A DNA stretch of 64,000 nt from positions 1-64,000 of the forward strand of contig NZ_MNPU01000023.1 of NCBI RefSeq assembly GCF_001983165.1, in the 5' to 3' direction. A program made the position numbers and the translations under genes. Positions 8,272 to 19,772 of the stretch are shown in pieces. This stretch comes from Pseudomonas gessardii (GTDB lineage: Bacteria; Pseudomonadota; Gammaproteobacteria; Pseudomonadales; Pseudomonadaceae). Below the pieces are notes generated by a model. It ran no database searches. It saw only the letters and a program-made list of their open reading frames with translations, and had not been told where the DNA came from. Position 1 is the stretch's first letter; every line of letters begins with the position of its first letter.

Positions 8272-10338
8272 ATGAAAAATAATAATAGCCTGCTCCGCCA
8301 CCTACCCTGGCTGTTGCTGGCAATCGTAGGCGCGTGCGCCCTGGGCGTCGTGGCTTTGCGGCGCGGCGAGGCGATCAACGCCTTGTGGATTGTAGTCGCG
8401 GCAGTCGCCATTTATCTGGTGGCTTATCGTTACTACAGCCTGTTCATCGCCAATAACGTGATGCAACTCGATCCACGGCGGGCCACCCCCGCAGTGATCA
8501 ACAACGACGGTCTGGACTATGTGCCGACCAACAAACATATTCTTTTTGGTCACCACTTTGCCGCCATTGCTGGTGCGGGGCCTTTGGTCGGCCCGGTACT
8601 GGCGGCGCAGATGGGCTACCTGCCAGGTACCTTGTGGCTGATTGCCGGCGTGGTGTTGGCGGGTGCGGTGCAGGATTTCATGATCCTGTTCCTCTCCACC
8701 CGTCGCAACGGCCGTTCCCTGGGGGACATGGTCCGCGAAGAGATGGGTCGCATTCCCGGGACCATCGCGCTGTTTGGCTGCTTCCTGATCATGATCATCA
8801 TCCTCGCGGTGCTGTCGCTGATCGTGGTCAAGGCCCTGGCCGAAAGCCCGTGGGGCATCTTTACGGTGATGGCGACCATCCCGATCGCGATGTTCATGGG
8901 CGTGTACATGCGCTACATCCGCCCGGGCCGCATCGGCGAGATCTCGGTCATCGGCGTGCTGTTGCTGCTGGGGTCGATCTGGCTCGGCGGGCAGATTGCC
9001 GCTGATCCGGTATGGGCCAAGGCCTTCACCTTCACCGGGATCCAGATCACCTGGATGCTGGTCGGCTACGGCTTTGTGGCGGCGGTCTTGCCGGTGTGGC
9101 TGATCCTGGCGCCGCGTGACTACCTGTCTACATTCCTGAAAATCGGCACCATCATCGCCCTGGCGATTGGCATCCTGGTCACCATGCCCGACCTGAAAAT
9201 GCCGGCGCTGACCCAGTTTATCGATGGTACTGGCCCGGTGTGGAAGGGCGGCCTGTTCCCGTTCCTGTTCATTACCATCGCCTGTGGCGCGGTATCGGGT
9301 TTCCATGCGCTGATTTCCTCGGGCACCACGCCCAAGCTGTTGGCCAATGAAGCCCACTCGCGCTATATCGGTTATGGCGGCATGTTGATGGAGTCGTTCG
9401 TGGCCATCATGGCCATGGTTGCCGCCTCGGTGATCGAGCCAGGCGTGTACTTCGCCATGAACAGCCCAGCGGCGATTGTCGGCACTGATGTGGTGACCGT
9501 GGCGCAAACCGTTAGCAGCTGGGGCTTTGCGATTACCCCCGAAGCGCTGCAGGCAGTGGCCAACGATATCGGTGAAACCACCATCCTGGCCCGTGCCGGC
9601 GGTGCGCCGACCCTGGCGGTCGGTATTGCGCAGATCCTGCACAGTGTGCTGCCGGGTGAAAACACCATGGCGTTCTGGTACCACTTTGCGATCCTGTTTG
9701 AAGCGCTGTTCATCCTGACCGCCGTTGACGCCGGGACCCGTGCCGGGCGCTTCATGCTCCAGGACCTGCTCGGCTCCTTCGTGCCGGCGCTCAAGCGTAC
9801 CGAATCCTGGACCGCCAACCTGATCGCCACCGCAGGCTGCGTGGCGATGTGGGGCTACTTGCTGTACCAGGGCGTGATCGACCCGCTGGGTGGCATCAAC
9901 ACCTTGTGGCCGCTGTTCGGCATCTCCAACCAGATGCTGGCCGGTATCGCGCTGATGCTCGCCACCGTGGTGCTGATCAAAATGAAGCGCCAGCGCTATA
10001 TCTGGGTGACCCTGCTGCCGGCGGTCTGGCTGCTGATCTGCACCACCACCGCAGGTTTCATCAAGCTGTTCGACGCCAACCCGGCGATCGGCTTCCTGTC
10101 GCTGGCCAAGAAGTACAGCGATGCGCTGGCCAACGGCCAGATCCTGGCCCCGGCCAAGAGCATCGACCAGATGCAGCATGTGATCTGGAACGCCTACACC
10201 AACGCGACGCTGACGGTACTGTTCCTGTTCGTGGTCTTCAGCATCCTGTTCTATGCCATCAAAGTCGGCGTGGCCGCCTGGGGCACCAAGGAACGTACGG
10301 ATAAAGAAGCACCATTCCAAGCCATGCCGGACGCGTGA
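8272..10338 (+). CDS. cstA: carbon starvation protein A, peptide/pyruvate transporter
   Basis: The 688-aa polytopic membrane protein has more than 15 hydrophobic segments and the CstA family signatures, for example HILFGHHFAAIAGAGPLVGP near residue 93 and FHALISSGTTPKLL. CstA proteins are proton-coupled importers of pyruvate or small peptides induced on carbon limitation. The gene starts a cluster with a YbdD-like small protein 15 bp downstream and a YjiA GTPase, the common cstA-ybdD-yjiA set. The 172-bp upstream region should hold the promoter. Confidence 0.93.
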   Translation: MKNNNSLLRHLPWLLLAIVGACALGVVALRRGEAINALWIVVAAVAIYLVAYRYYSLFIANNVMQLDPRRATPAVINNDGLDYVPTNKHILFGHHFAAIAGAGPLVGPVLAAQMGYLPGTLWLIAGVVLAGAVQDFMILFLSTRRNGRSLGDMVREEMGRIPGTIALFGCFLIMIIILAVLSLIVVKALAESPWGIFTVMATIPIAMFMGVYMRYIRPGRIGEISVIGVLLLLGSIWLGGQIAADPVWAKAFTFTGIQITWMLVGYGFVAAVLPVWLILAPRDYLSTFLKIGTIIALAIGILVTMPDLKMPALTQFIDGTGPVWKGGLFPFLFITIACGAVSGFHALISSGTTPKLLANEAHSRYIGYGGMLMESFVAIMAMVAASVIEPGVYFAMNSPAAIVGTDVVTVAQTVSSWGFAITPEALQAVANDIGETTILARAGGAPTLAVGIAQILHSVLPGENTMAFWYHFAILFEALFILTAVDAGTRAGRFMLQDLLGSFVPALKRTESWTANLIATAGCVAMWGYLLYQGVIDPLGGINTLWPLFGISNQMLAGIALMLATVVLIKMKRQRYIWVTLLPAVWLLICTTTAGFIKLFDANPAIGFLSLAKKYSDALANGQILAPAKSIDQMQHVIWNAYTNATLTVLFLFVVFSILFYAIKVGVAAWGTKERTDKEAPFQAMPDA

Positions 10339-10353
10339 TAGAGGGTTGCAAGC

Positions 10354-10551
10354 ATGTTCAATGACATCGGTCGCCTCGGTAAATACCTCGGTCAGGCTGC
10401 GCGCCTGATGGTCGGCATGCCCGACTACGACACCTACGTCGAGCATATGCAAACCAAACACCCGGACAAGCCGGTGATGGACTACAAGGCGTTCTTCCGC
10501 GAGCGCCAGGAAGCCCGTTACGGCGGCAAGGGCGGGCCCAAGTGCTGTTGA
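10354..10551 (+). CDS. ybdD: YbdD/YjiX family small protein
   Basis: The 65-aa protein belongs to the YbdD/YjiX (DUF466) family, with the typical LMVGMPDYDTYVEHM and C-terminal EARYGGKGGPKCC. These small cytosolic proteins are found next to cstA-type transporter genes and are thought to be needed for transport activity. The 15-bp spacing from cstA indicates one operon. Confidence 0.9.
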   Translation: MFNDIGRLGKYLGQAARLMVGMPDYDTYVEHMQTKHPDKPVMDYKAFFRERQEARYGGKGGPKCC

Positions 10552-10580
10552 TCCAATAGCGTTGGGCCTATGTAACCCCC

Positions 10581-10699
10581 TGTGGGAGCGGGCTTGTGTG
10601 GGAGCGGGCTTGCTCGCGATAGCATCACCTCGGTATACCAGGTAGACCGAGTTGCCTGCATCGCGAGCAAGCCCGCTCCCACACAAGCCCGCTCCCACA
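10581..10699. repeat. REPIN with matching 16-bp duplication in both arms
   Basis: Two inverted REP units face each other (TGTGGGAGCGGGCTTGCTCG... and complement) around a GC-rich centre. The outer 16 bp, TGTGGGAGCGGGCTTG, is repeated in tandem at the left end, and its complement is repeated at the right end. The palindrome therefore stays symmetrical. It lies between ybdD and yjiA. Confidence 0.85.
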
Positions 10700-10729
10700 T
10701 TTGTTTTGTGTTTCCTCAAGGAGAATATT

Positions 10730-11689
10730 TTGTCCTCTCCCATCCCCGTCACCGTCCTCAGCGGCTTCCTCGGCGCTGGCAAGACCACCTTGTTGCGCCA
10801 CCTGCTCAAGGCCGAGCACGGCTTGAAAATTGCCGTGATCGAAAACGAATTCAGCGACGCTGGCATCGACACCCAGCTGCTGGGCGATGAACCGGTCCAG
10901 GTCATGACCCTGTCCAACGGCTGCGTGTGCTGCACCATCCACACCGACCTGACCAAGGCCCTGTACCTGCTGCTCGAACGCCTGGACAGCGGCGAGATCG
11001 CCTTCGACCGCCTGGTGATCGAATGCACCGGCCTGGCCGACCCGGCGCCGGTGGCCCAGACCTTTTTCATCGACGAGGAACTGCGCGAGCGCTATCTGCT
11101 TGACGGCATCATCACCCTGGTGGACGCGGCCCACGCCGAACACCACCTGAGCCAGACCATCGCCCAGGCGCAGATCGGCTTTGCTGACCGCCTGCTGGTG
11201 AGCAAGCGCGACCTGGTGGATGACGCCAGCTTCGAGGCCCTCAGCCAGCGCCTGACTCGCATCAACCGCCGTGCGCCGATCCGCGTGGTGGAACATGGCA
11301 AGATCGATTTGGCGGAACTGCTGGATGTGCGTGGCTTCAACCTCAACGCCGGCATGACCTTGCGCCCGGTCAGCCAGGCGCCGTCCATCGACCGTATTTC
11401 CAGCCTGGTACTGCGCACCGAGCAGCCACTGGATATCGACCGTCTCAGTGAGTTCATGAATGAACTGCTGGAAGAACATGGCAAGCAACTGCTGCGCTAC
11501 AAGGGCGTACTGAACATCGTCGGGGAAGACCGGCGCATGGTGTTCCAAGGCGTGCTCAAGCTCTACGGGTTCGATTGGGACACCGAATGGGCCGAGGGTG
11601 AGCTGCGGGAAAGCGTGATTGTGTTTATTGCCGATGAGTTGCCGCAAGAGAAGATTCGCGCGGGCTTTGCGCGGGTTTACCAATCCTGA
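10730..11689 (+). CDS. yjiA: COG0523 GTPase, YjiA-type metallochaperone
   Basis: The 319-aa G3E-family GTPase has Walker A GFLGAGKTT near residue 13, the metal-binding GCVCCTIH (CxCC) motif near 65, a base-specificity SKRD motif and a C-terminal CobW domain. This family delivers zinc or other metals or acts as a metal-dependent chaperone. The start is inferred as TTG at 10730 because AAGGAG lies at 10718-10723 and no ATG is suitably placed. The frame upstream runs through the REPIN and is not coding. The gene completes the cstA cluster. Confidence 0.88.
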   Translation: MSSPIPVTVLSGFLGAGKTTLLRHLLKAEHGLKIAVIENEFSDAGIDTQLLGDEPVQVMTLSNGCVCCTIHTDLTKALYLLLERLDSGEIAFDRLVIECTGLADPAPVAQTFFIDEELRERYLLDGIITLVDAAHAEHHLSQTIAQAQIGFADRLLVSKRDLVDDASFEALSQRLTRINRRAPIRVVEHGKIDLAELLDVRGFNLNAGMTLRPVSQAPSIDRISSLVLRTEQPLDIDRLSEFMNELLEEHGKQLLRYKGVLNIVGEDRRMVFQGVLKLYGFDWDTEWAEGELRESVIVFIADELPQEKIRAGFARVYQS

Positions 11690-11705
11690 CTTGAAACGCG
11701 ACCAG

Positions 11706-11794
11706 TGTAGGAGCTGGCTTGCCTGCGATAGCGGTAGACCAGTCAATGATGAGTTGGCAGACCCACCGCTATCGCAGGCAAGCCAGCTCCCACA
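11706..11794. repeat. REPIN (GGAGCTGGCTTGCCTGCGAT family)
   Basis: Inverted REP pair: TGTAGGAGCTGGCTTGCCTGCGAT at the left and its near-complement at the right. It lies between the convergent yjiA and glyA genes. Confidence 0.85.
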
Positions 11795-11817
11795 TGTTGA
11801 CCGCGTTCCAACAGGCA

Positions 11818-11849
11818 TAAAAAAGCCCGGCTCAAGCGCCGGGCTTTTC
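11818..11849 (-). terminator. terminator of glyA (also usable by yjiA)
   Basis: GCCCGGC (11825-11831) pairs with GCCGGGC (11838-11844). Read on the minus strand it is followed by a T-run; on the plus strand by TTTT. Confidence 0.85.
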
Positions 11850-11865
11850 ATTCAAGCAACTGCAA

Positions 11866-13119
11866 TCAAGCGCCGTATACCGGCAGCTTCTTGCAGATGG
11901 CCTTGACCTTCTCACGTACCGCGTCAATCACGGCTTCGTTGGAAAGGTCAGCCAGGATGTCGCAGATCCAGCCAGCCAGTTCCTTGCACTCTGCTTCCTT
12001 GAAGCCACGAGTGGTCACGGCCGGGGTGCCGAAGCGCAGGCCCGAGGTGACGAATGGCGAACGTGGGTCGTTCGGGACCGAGTTCTTGTTCACGGTGATG
12101 AAGGCTTTGCCCAGGGCCGCGTCAGCATCTTTACCGGAGATGTCCTGCTTGATCAGCGACAGCAGGAACAGGTGGTTCTCGGTGCCGCCGGACACCACGT
12201 CAAAACCGCGCTCGATGAACACAGTGGCCATGGCCTTGGCGTTTTTCACCACTTGTTGCTGGTAAGTCTTGAACTCAGGTTGCAACGCTTCCTTGAAGCA
12301 GATGGCCTTGGCCGCGATCACGTGCTCCAGCGGGCCGCCCTGGGCGCCCGGGAAGACTGCGGAGTTCAGCTTCTTCTCGATCTCGGCGTTGGCGCGCGCC
12401 AGGATCAGGCCGCCACGTGGACCGCGCAGGGTTTTGTGGGTGGTGGTGGTCACGACGTCAGCGTAAGGCACCGGGTTCGGGTAGATGCCTGCGGCGACCA
12501 GACCGGCCACGTGGGCCATGTCGACGAACAGGTAGGCACCCACTTTGTCGGCGATTTCACGGAAACGTGGGAAGTCGAGGATCTGCGAGTAGGCAGAGAA
12601 CCCGGCCACGATCATTTTTGGCTTGTGCTCGACCGCCAGGCGCTCGACTTCGTCGTAGTCGATCAGGCCGTTGCCGTCGATGCCGTACTGGACGGCGTTG
12701 TACAGCTTGCCGGAGGAGGATACGCCAGCGCCGTGGGTCAGGTGACCGCCGTGGGCCAGGCTCATGCCCAGGATGGTGTCACCGCCTTGCAGCAGGGCCA
12801 GGTAAACGGCGCTGTTGGCTTGGGAGCCAGCGTGTGGCTGGACGTTGGCGTAGTCGGCGGCGAACAGTTCCTTGGCACGGTCGATGGCCAGTTGTTCGAC
12901 GATATCGACGAATTCGCAACCGCCGTAGTAACGCTTGCCCGGATAACCTTCGGCGTACTTGTTGGTCAGAACCGAACCTTGAGCCTCCATCACCGCAGGG
13001 CTGGTGTAGTTTTCCGAAGCGATCAGCTCAATGTGCTCTTCCTGGCGCACGGCTTCTTGCTCCATGGCGGCAAAGAGATCGGCGTCGTACTTGGCAATAG
13101 TCAAATCACGGCTGAACAT
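11866..13119 (-). CDS. glyA: serine hydroxymethyltransferase
   Basis: The 417-aa PLP enzyme interconverts serine and glycine with transfer of a one-carbon unit to tetrahydrofolate. Clear signatures are ELIASENYTS near the N-terminus and the PLP-lysine motif VTTTTHKTLRGPRGG near residue 229. The ATG at 13119 (MFSRDLTIAKYD) has an AGGA site upstream and matches the family start; a start four codons earlier is possible but unlikely. Pseudomonads carry more than one glyA. This one precedes morA, the arrangement of glyA3-morA in P. aeruginosa. Confidence 0.95.
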   Translation of the reverse strand: MFSRDLTIAKYDADLFAAMEQEAVRQEEHIELIASENYTSPAVMEAQGSVLTNKYAEGYPGKRYYGGCEFVDIVEQLAIDRAKELFAADYANVQPHAGSQANSAVYLALLQGGDTILGMSLAHGGHLTHGAGVSSSGKLYNAVQYGIDGNGLIDYDEVERLAVEHKPKMIVAGFSAYSQILDFPRFREIADKVGAYLFVDMAHVAGLVAAGIYPNPVPYADVVTTTTHKTLRGPRGGLILARANAEIEKKLNSAVFPGAQGGPLEHVIAAKAICFKEALQPEFKTYQQQVVKNAKAMATVFIERGFDVVSGGTENHLFLLSLIKQDISGKDADAALGKAFITVNKNSVPNDPRSPFVTSGLRFGTPAVTTRGFKEAECKELAGWICDILADLSNEAVIDAVREKVKAICKKLPVYGA

Positions 13120-13232
13120 GGCGGTCCTCAAGGATCGGGGGCAGAAAAGAGGGGCATTCTAACCCAATGGGTTTTAGATGGCATATGAAAGGACATCATG
13201 TCGCAGACAAGTGGCGTTCATGGTAGCCAGAT

Positions 13233-13338
13233 CGTTCCCACGCTCTGCGTGGAAATGCATCCAGTGATGCTCTGCGTCAGGGCTTAAAAGCGGACGCGGA
13301 GCGTCCAGGGTGGCGCTCCCACGCAGAGCGTGGGAGCA
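13233..13338. repeat. inverted repeat of the CGTTCCCACGCTCTGCGTGG family
   Basis: Left arm CGTTCCCACGCTCTGCGTGG and right arm ending CCCACGCAGAGCGTGGGAGCA flank a centre rich in GGACGCGGAGCGTCC palindromes. This is a different repeat family from the REPINs elsewhere in the window. It lies between glyA and morA. Confidence 0.75.
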
Positions 13339-13396
13339 ATCAGTTTTGTGTAGATACCTATGCCGCGATGAGGCCATCTGCCCCACCACATGATTT

Positions 13397-16300
13397 TCAG
13401 TCGAACATGAAAAGCGCATCGTTACAGAACTGCGCCTCAAACCGATTGGCCGGCATCGGCCGCCCGAACAGGTAGCCCTGCACCTCGTCACAGCCATGCT
13501 CGCGCAGGAAGTCCAGCTGCTCATGGGTTTCCACGCCCTCGGCGATCACCGCCAGGTTCAGGCTGTGGGCCATGGCAATGATTGCCCGGGCAATCTGCGC
13601 GTCTTGCTCGCCGGACGGCAGGCCGTCGACGAAGGTGCGGTCGATCTTCAGCACGTCGATGGGGAATTGCTTGAGGTAGTTGAGCGATGAGTAGCCGGTG
13701 CCGAAGTCGTCCACGGCGATGCTCAGGCCGAGGTTTTTCAGGCTGGCGAGGATCTGCAGGGCCTCGTTGACCTCGCGCATCAGGATGCTTTCGGTCAGCT
13801 CCAACTCCAGGCACGCCGGCGGCAGGCCGGTTTCCTTGAGGATGGTGGCGATCCGCGTGCCCAACTGCCCGTCGGAGAACTGCCGCGCCGAAATATTCAC
13901 CGAGACCTTGGGCACCCGCACCTTGTTCTGGTGCCAGGTCTTGAGTTGGCGGCAGGCCTCGTCGATCACCCAGTCGCCCACATCCACCACCAGGCCCAAC
14001 TCTTCGAGCACTGGGATGAAATCCCCCGGCGGCACCAGGCCACGGCGTGGGTGACGCCAGCGCAGCAGGGCTTCGGCGCCGGTCAAACGTTTGCCATCGC
14101 CACTGAACTGCGGCTGGTAATAGAGCACGAATTCGTTCTGGTCCAGGGCATGGCGCAGGTCGCTTTCCAGCTCCAGGCGCTCCAGGGCGCTGGCGTTCAT
14201 GTCGGCCTGGTAGAACTGGAAGTTGTTCTTGCCGCGTTCCTTGGCGTGGTACATCGCCGTGTCGGCGTTTTTCATCAGTTGGCTCAGCTCGTTGCCGTCC
14301 TGGGGGCTCAGGGCGATACCGATACTGGCGGTGACAAAAAACTCGCGACCTTCCAGCACAAACGGCCTCACCAGGCTGGCGAGGATTTGCTCGGCCACAT
14401 GAATCGCCCGGTTCAGTGCCATTTCGCGGCTGACCCGTGGTTGCAAAAGCAGGGTGAACTCGTCACCGCCCATGCGCGCCACGGTATCGTCCTCGGCCAC
14501 GCAGCCGAGCAGGCGGGTGGCCATTTCCTTGAGCATGCGATCGCCGGCGGCGTGGCCCAGGGAGTCGTTGATCGGCTTGAAGCGGTCGAGGTCGAGGAAC
14601 ATCAGCACCACCCACGACTTCTGCCGTTCGGCCGACTGCAAGGCGGTGTGCAGGCGGTCCTGGAACAGCGTGCGGTTGGGCAGGTGGGTCAAGGCGTCGT
14701 AGTAGGCCAGGCGGTGGATGCGTTGCTCGCTGGCCTTGCGCTCGCTGATATCGCTGAAAAAGCACACGTAGCTGGCCAGGTCGCCTTCGTCATCGAGCAC
14801 CGCCGTAATGCCGACCCAGGCCGGGTAATGCTCGCCGCTGCGGCGCTTGAGCCACACTTCGCCTTCCCAGGTGCTGTGCTGGTGCAACTGCTTGAGTACG
14901 TAGCGCAGGTGGGCTTCCTGTTGTTCGTCGACTGTGAGCATGTTCGGCAACTGGTCGAGCACATCGGCCACGGCATAACCGCTGACCCGGCTGAAGGCTT
15001 CGTTGGCTTGCACGATATAGCCGGCCGGGTCGGTGATCAGGATCGCCGACGTTGAGTGCTCGAATACCGTGGCCGCCATGCGCAGGTCTTTCTCGGCGCG
15101 GCGTTGCTGGCTGATATCGCGGCCCACGCCGAGGATGCCCTCGAACGCGCCGTGCTCGTCCCACACCAGCACCAGGCGCAGCTCGATCGGCACCTTGCGC
15201 CCGTCGGCCCGCAGGCAATCGAACAGGAACAGCTGGGTCTGCACATCATCGCGCAGCAGGGCCAGGGCTTCGGGCTGGTCCAGGGCGCGGCTGACCCGTT
15301 CGACCAGGGTGTAGATGCCGGTCAGTTGCTGCGGGTTGGCGATGGTCGATTGCCAGCCGTTCTTGAAAATCCAGTCGACTTCATAGCCCAGCACCGCATT
15401 CACCGACGGGCTCACGTAGTTGAGGGCCAGTTTGCTGTCGGTGGAGAAAATCACGTCGCTGATGCTTTCGGCCAGCATGCGGTAGCGCTGCTCGCTGTCG
15501 CGCAGGGATTCGCTGGCTTCGATCTGGTCGGTGATGTCCTTGGCCACGCCGATAATCCGTGTGACCTGGTCGGTCTTGTCCCGGGCCAGGGCCTGTTCGC
15601 GGATCTCGAAGCGCCGCCACTGGTTGTTGCGGTGCCGAAAGCGCAACTGGCATTGCAACTGCGCCAGGTAACCGGCAGTGCGTTGTTGCTGGCGCAGGTC
15701 GTGATAGTGCTCGGCGTCTTCGGGGTGCAGCAGGATCTCCCAGAAATACTCGCCCATCTGCTGCAGTTCGTGCTTGTTGTAGCCCAGGGTGTGGCCCAGG
15801 TGGTGGTTGCTGAAGATCATGCGCTGGCTGATCACATCCTGCACATACAGGTGGTCAGGCACGGTGCGCACCACGTCCGACCAGAAGGCCTCGCGCTCCA
15901 CCAGCGACAGCTCCACCAGTTTGCGGCTGGTGATATCGCTGATGCTGAGGATCACCGCCTTATAGTCGTGCTGTTCTTCCGGCAGGCGCATGACCAGCCA
16001 CAGGTACTGGTCGTTGCCCTGGATGTCGCTGATTTGAATCTCCAGCTCTAGTTGTTTGTGCTCGGTCAACACAGCCTCAAGCACCTGGTAGCCAATGGCG
16101 CTGGTGTTCAGCGGGCAACCGTCGATCAAGCGTTCCCAGGCCTGTTCGCAGGACGCCACGTTCAGCAGGCGCACGGCGACCTGGTTGACCTCGGTGATAC
16201 GCAGCTCCTTGAGCAGTTGCTGGCGTTGCTCGGGGCTGTTTTGCAACCAGTCCTGCAATTGCTCGCGGGTGTGCAACTGGGCTTTGTCGAAGAAACCGCG

Positions 16301-17248
16301 CAGGCCCGACAGGTCGAGCACGCACAAGGCCACGCCGGTGCCGTCGAAAATATCCTGGTAGCGGCGCCGGCCCTCGTTGACCTGGCGCTGGCGGCGCCGC
16401 ATGTTCAGCAGCACCAGCACCGGGATCAGCGAAAAGGCCAGGCCCAGCAGGCATTTGCCGATAAACGCCGGCAGCAGTTGCTCCAGCACGGCGGCGCGAT
16501 CGAACAGGCCGCGCAGTTGCCAGTCGCTTTTGCTCAAGGGGGTGACCAGAACGGTCTTGTTCAGCTCTTCGGGGGTCAGCCCGGCCGACCACTGGCTGGG
16601 CATGCCGCTGTCGCGGCTGACAACCTGATGGTTAAACTGGTTTTCAATCACCCACATCGGCCGTGGGCCCTGGCCGTCCTGGCGGGTCAGGTTGGCCAGG
16701 TAATTGGGGGCCAGGCGCAACGCCCAATAGAGCTTGGTGCCGCCGCTGGGTTGGTGCAGTAGCAGGTAGATGACCGAGCCATCGCTGTTATTGCTTAGGT
16801 AATAGGACTGGGCATGGCTGTGCTTGACCAGCTCTTCGAGCCAGGCGCTGTCCTGGCTGTTGTCGGCCGTGTCACTGATGATTGCGCCGCTGGGGGCAAG
16901 CAGGGCGACGCTGCGCAGCTCCGGCAATGAGCGCTGCAGGCTGCGCATCAAGGCCTGGTGTTGTTCTGCGTTGCGCGGCGGCTCGATGATCGGCAGCAGG
17001 TTGAGGGCGATTTGCGCGCTCAGGGCCATGTTCAGGCTGATCTGTTCGGCCAGATCGGCGCTGTAGTCGATGGTGTATTGCTGCTGGTTCTTCTGGTTTT
17101 GCTGCAGTTGGTCCAGCAGTTGCCAGAACAATAGAGCAAGCAACAGCAGGACCAGCGTCGCCAACGCGCCCTTGAGAGTTCCGTGCAGGGGGGCACCCGG
17201 CGCAATATGGGCTGCGCGCAAGGGGCTTGGCTTTGTTACGTTGGTCAA
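13397..17248 (-). CDS. morA: membrane-anchored PAS-GGDEF-EAL cyclic-di-GMP regulator MorA
   Basis: The 1283-aa protein has two membrane segments (about residues 30-48 and 265-287) flanking a roughly 220-aa periplasmic sensor region. Several PAS/PAC repeats follow (about 290-830), then a GGDEF domain with intact GGDEF (about residue 926) and an EAL domain with intact EALLRW (about 1058) and DDFGTGYSSL. Both synthesis and hydrolysis of c-di-GMP are therefore possible. MorA controls timing of flagellar development, motility and biofilm formation in pseudomonads. The identity rests on size, architecture and position next to glyA. Confidence 0.88.
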   Translation of the reverse strand: MTNVTKPSPLRAAHIAPGAPLHGTLKGALATLVLLLLALLFWQLLDQLQQNQKNQQQYTIDYSADLAEQISLNMALSAQIALNLLPIIEPPRNAEQHQALMRSLQRSLPELRSVALLAPSGAIISDTADNSQDSAWLEELVKHSHAQSYYLSNNSDGSVIYLLLHQPSGGTKLYWALRLAPNYLANLTRQDGQGPRPMWVIENQFNHQVVSRDSGMPSQWSAGLTPEELNKTVLVTPLSKSDWQLRGLFDRAAVLEQLLPAFIGKCLLGLAFSLIPVLVLLNMRRRQRQVNEGRRRYQDIFDGTGVALCVLDLSGLRGFFDKAQLHTREQLQDWLQNSPEQRQQLLKELRITEVNQVAVRLLNVASCEQAWERLIDGCPLNTSAIGYQVLEAVLTEHKQLELEIQISDIQGNDQYLWLVMRLPEEQHDYKAVILSISDITSRKLVELSLVEREAFWSDVVRTVPDHLYVQDVISQRMIFSNHHLGHTLGYNKHELQQMGEYFWEILLHPEDAEHYHDLRQQQRTAGYLAQLQCQLRFRHRNNQWRRFEIREQALARDKTDQVTRIIGVAKDITDQIEASESLRDSEQRYRMLAESISDVIFSTDSKLALNYVSPSVNAVLGYEVDWIFKNGWQSTIANPQQLTGIYTLVERVSRALDQPEALALLRDDVQTQLFLFDCLRADGRKVPIELRLVLVWDEHGAFEGILGVGRDISQQRRAEKDLRMAATVFEHSTSAILITDPAGYIVQANEAFSRVSGYAVADVLDQLPNMLTVDEQQEAHLRYVLKQLHQHSTWEGEVWLKRRSGEHYPAWVGITAVLDDEGDLASYVCFFSDISERKASEQRIHRLAYYDALTHLPNRTLFQDRLHTALQSAERQKSWVVLMFLDLDRFKPINDSLGHAAGDRMLKEMATRLLGCVAEDDTVARMGGDEFTLLLQPRVSREMALNRAIHVAEQILASLVRPFVLEGREFFVTASIGIALSPQDGNELSQLMKNADTAMYHAKERGKNNFQFYQADMNASALERLELESDLRHALDQNEFVLYYQPQFSGDGKRLTGAEALLRWRHPRRGLVPPGDFIPVLEELGLVVDVGDWVIDEACRQLKTWHQNKVRVPKVSVNISARQFSDGQLGTRIATILKETGLPPACLELELTESILMREVNEALQILASLKNLGLSIAVDDFGTGYSSLNYLKQFPIDVLKIDRTFVDGLPSGEQDAQIARAIIAMAHSLNLAVIAEGVETHEQLDFLREHGCDEVQGYLFGRPMPANRFEAQFCNDALFMFD

Positions 17249-17366
17249 GCTGTGATCCTGCGGTTTGGCTGGACTGGCGCGCGACGTGCACTATAGGCCG
17301 GACGCCCGGAGGGCGGTTAGCATGCCCTGAGTTGTGGCAAAGTGCCAGTCCCGCCTGGCGGGACTA

Positions 17367-17639
17367 TCAGGTCGGGCCAGTACTGATCAAGGCATCCGCC
17401 AGTCTGAATAGAATCCCTAGTGCAAAGCAACTGATAACCACAGCAGCTGTGCGGTTTATTGTCCGCGGCGTCAGCCAGGCATGCCCGCTGCGTCTGAGGC
17501 GCGCGCCGAACAGCACCCAGGCGCAGCCAACGGGGATCACCACCGCCGTGAATTGCATGACGAATTGCCCATTTTTTGGGTGGCGCGTTGCCGGGTATTG
17601 TGCCCTATCTGGGCTACAGCCGGAAAAAGCGCGGCTCAA
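17367..17639 (-). pseudogene. C-terminal remnant of a LysE-family exporter
   Basis: This 90-codon frame encodes two hydrophobic stretches, QFTAVVIPVGCAWVLFGA and the TINRTAAVVISCFALGILF segment. Together they resemble the last two helices of LysE/RhtB amino-acid exporters (usually about 200 aa). The N-terminal helices are missing and the first 25 residues look non-homologous. I interpret it as a truncated gene; it could instead be a small unrelated membrane protein. Confidence 0.45.
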
Positions 17640-17759
17640 AAGCGCCTGTCAATCTGCCCGCCGCCGCTGACTTAGGTTAACCTTGATCATTCGATGTGCT
17701 ACGTACAGCGCCATGACGCTACGCAGGCCCTGTTCTCATCTTTTTACGAGGTCCACATT

Positions 17760-19424
<1,665 letters not shown>

Positions 19425-19446
19425 ATCGGGTCGGTGGTTTGAAAAG

Positions 19447-19472
19447 CGGAGCCTTCGGGCTCCGTTTTTTTT
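19447..19472 (+). terminator. ettA terminator
   Basis: CGGAGCC-TTCG-GGCTCCG stem with a UUCG tetraloop is followed by eight T residues. Confidence 0.95.
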
Positions 19473-19502
19473 GGCGCAATAGAGAGGGGCCGAGGTGACT
19501 TC

Positions 19503-19584
19503 ATCGCAGGCAAGTCAGCTCCCACATCAGATCGAGTACCTCTGCTACGACCCGGTCAAATGTGGGAGCTGGCTTGCCTGCGAT
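19503..19584. repeat. REP pair, tail-to-tail orientation
   Basis: ATCGCAGGCAAGTCAGCTCCCACAT at the left and ATGTGGGAGCTGGCTTGCCTG at the right form an inverted pair. Its orientation is opposite to most copies here: the GTGGGAGC ends face inward. Confidence 0.8.
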
Positions 19585-19772
19585 AGCGGTTTAACTATTG
19601 GTGCATCTCTGGCATTGAAATCCCTGTTGGAGGGCAGAAAATCAGGGTTATTTATATCTATTGCACCATTTAAATTCACAAAAGCGACATTTTGCCCTGT
19701 CACGGTGCGACATGAATTGATAAAGTCCTGGGCAAATCGCCATTAACGACAATAAATCTGCCGAGACTTTTC

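Noticed and set aside
8302..11070. A 922-codon minus-strand frame opposite cstA and yjiA
   Set aside because: It is a GC-rich shadow of real genes on the plus strand. It is full of His, Gln and Arg runs and crosses a REPIN.
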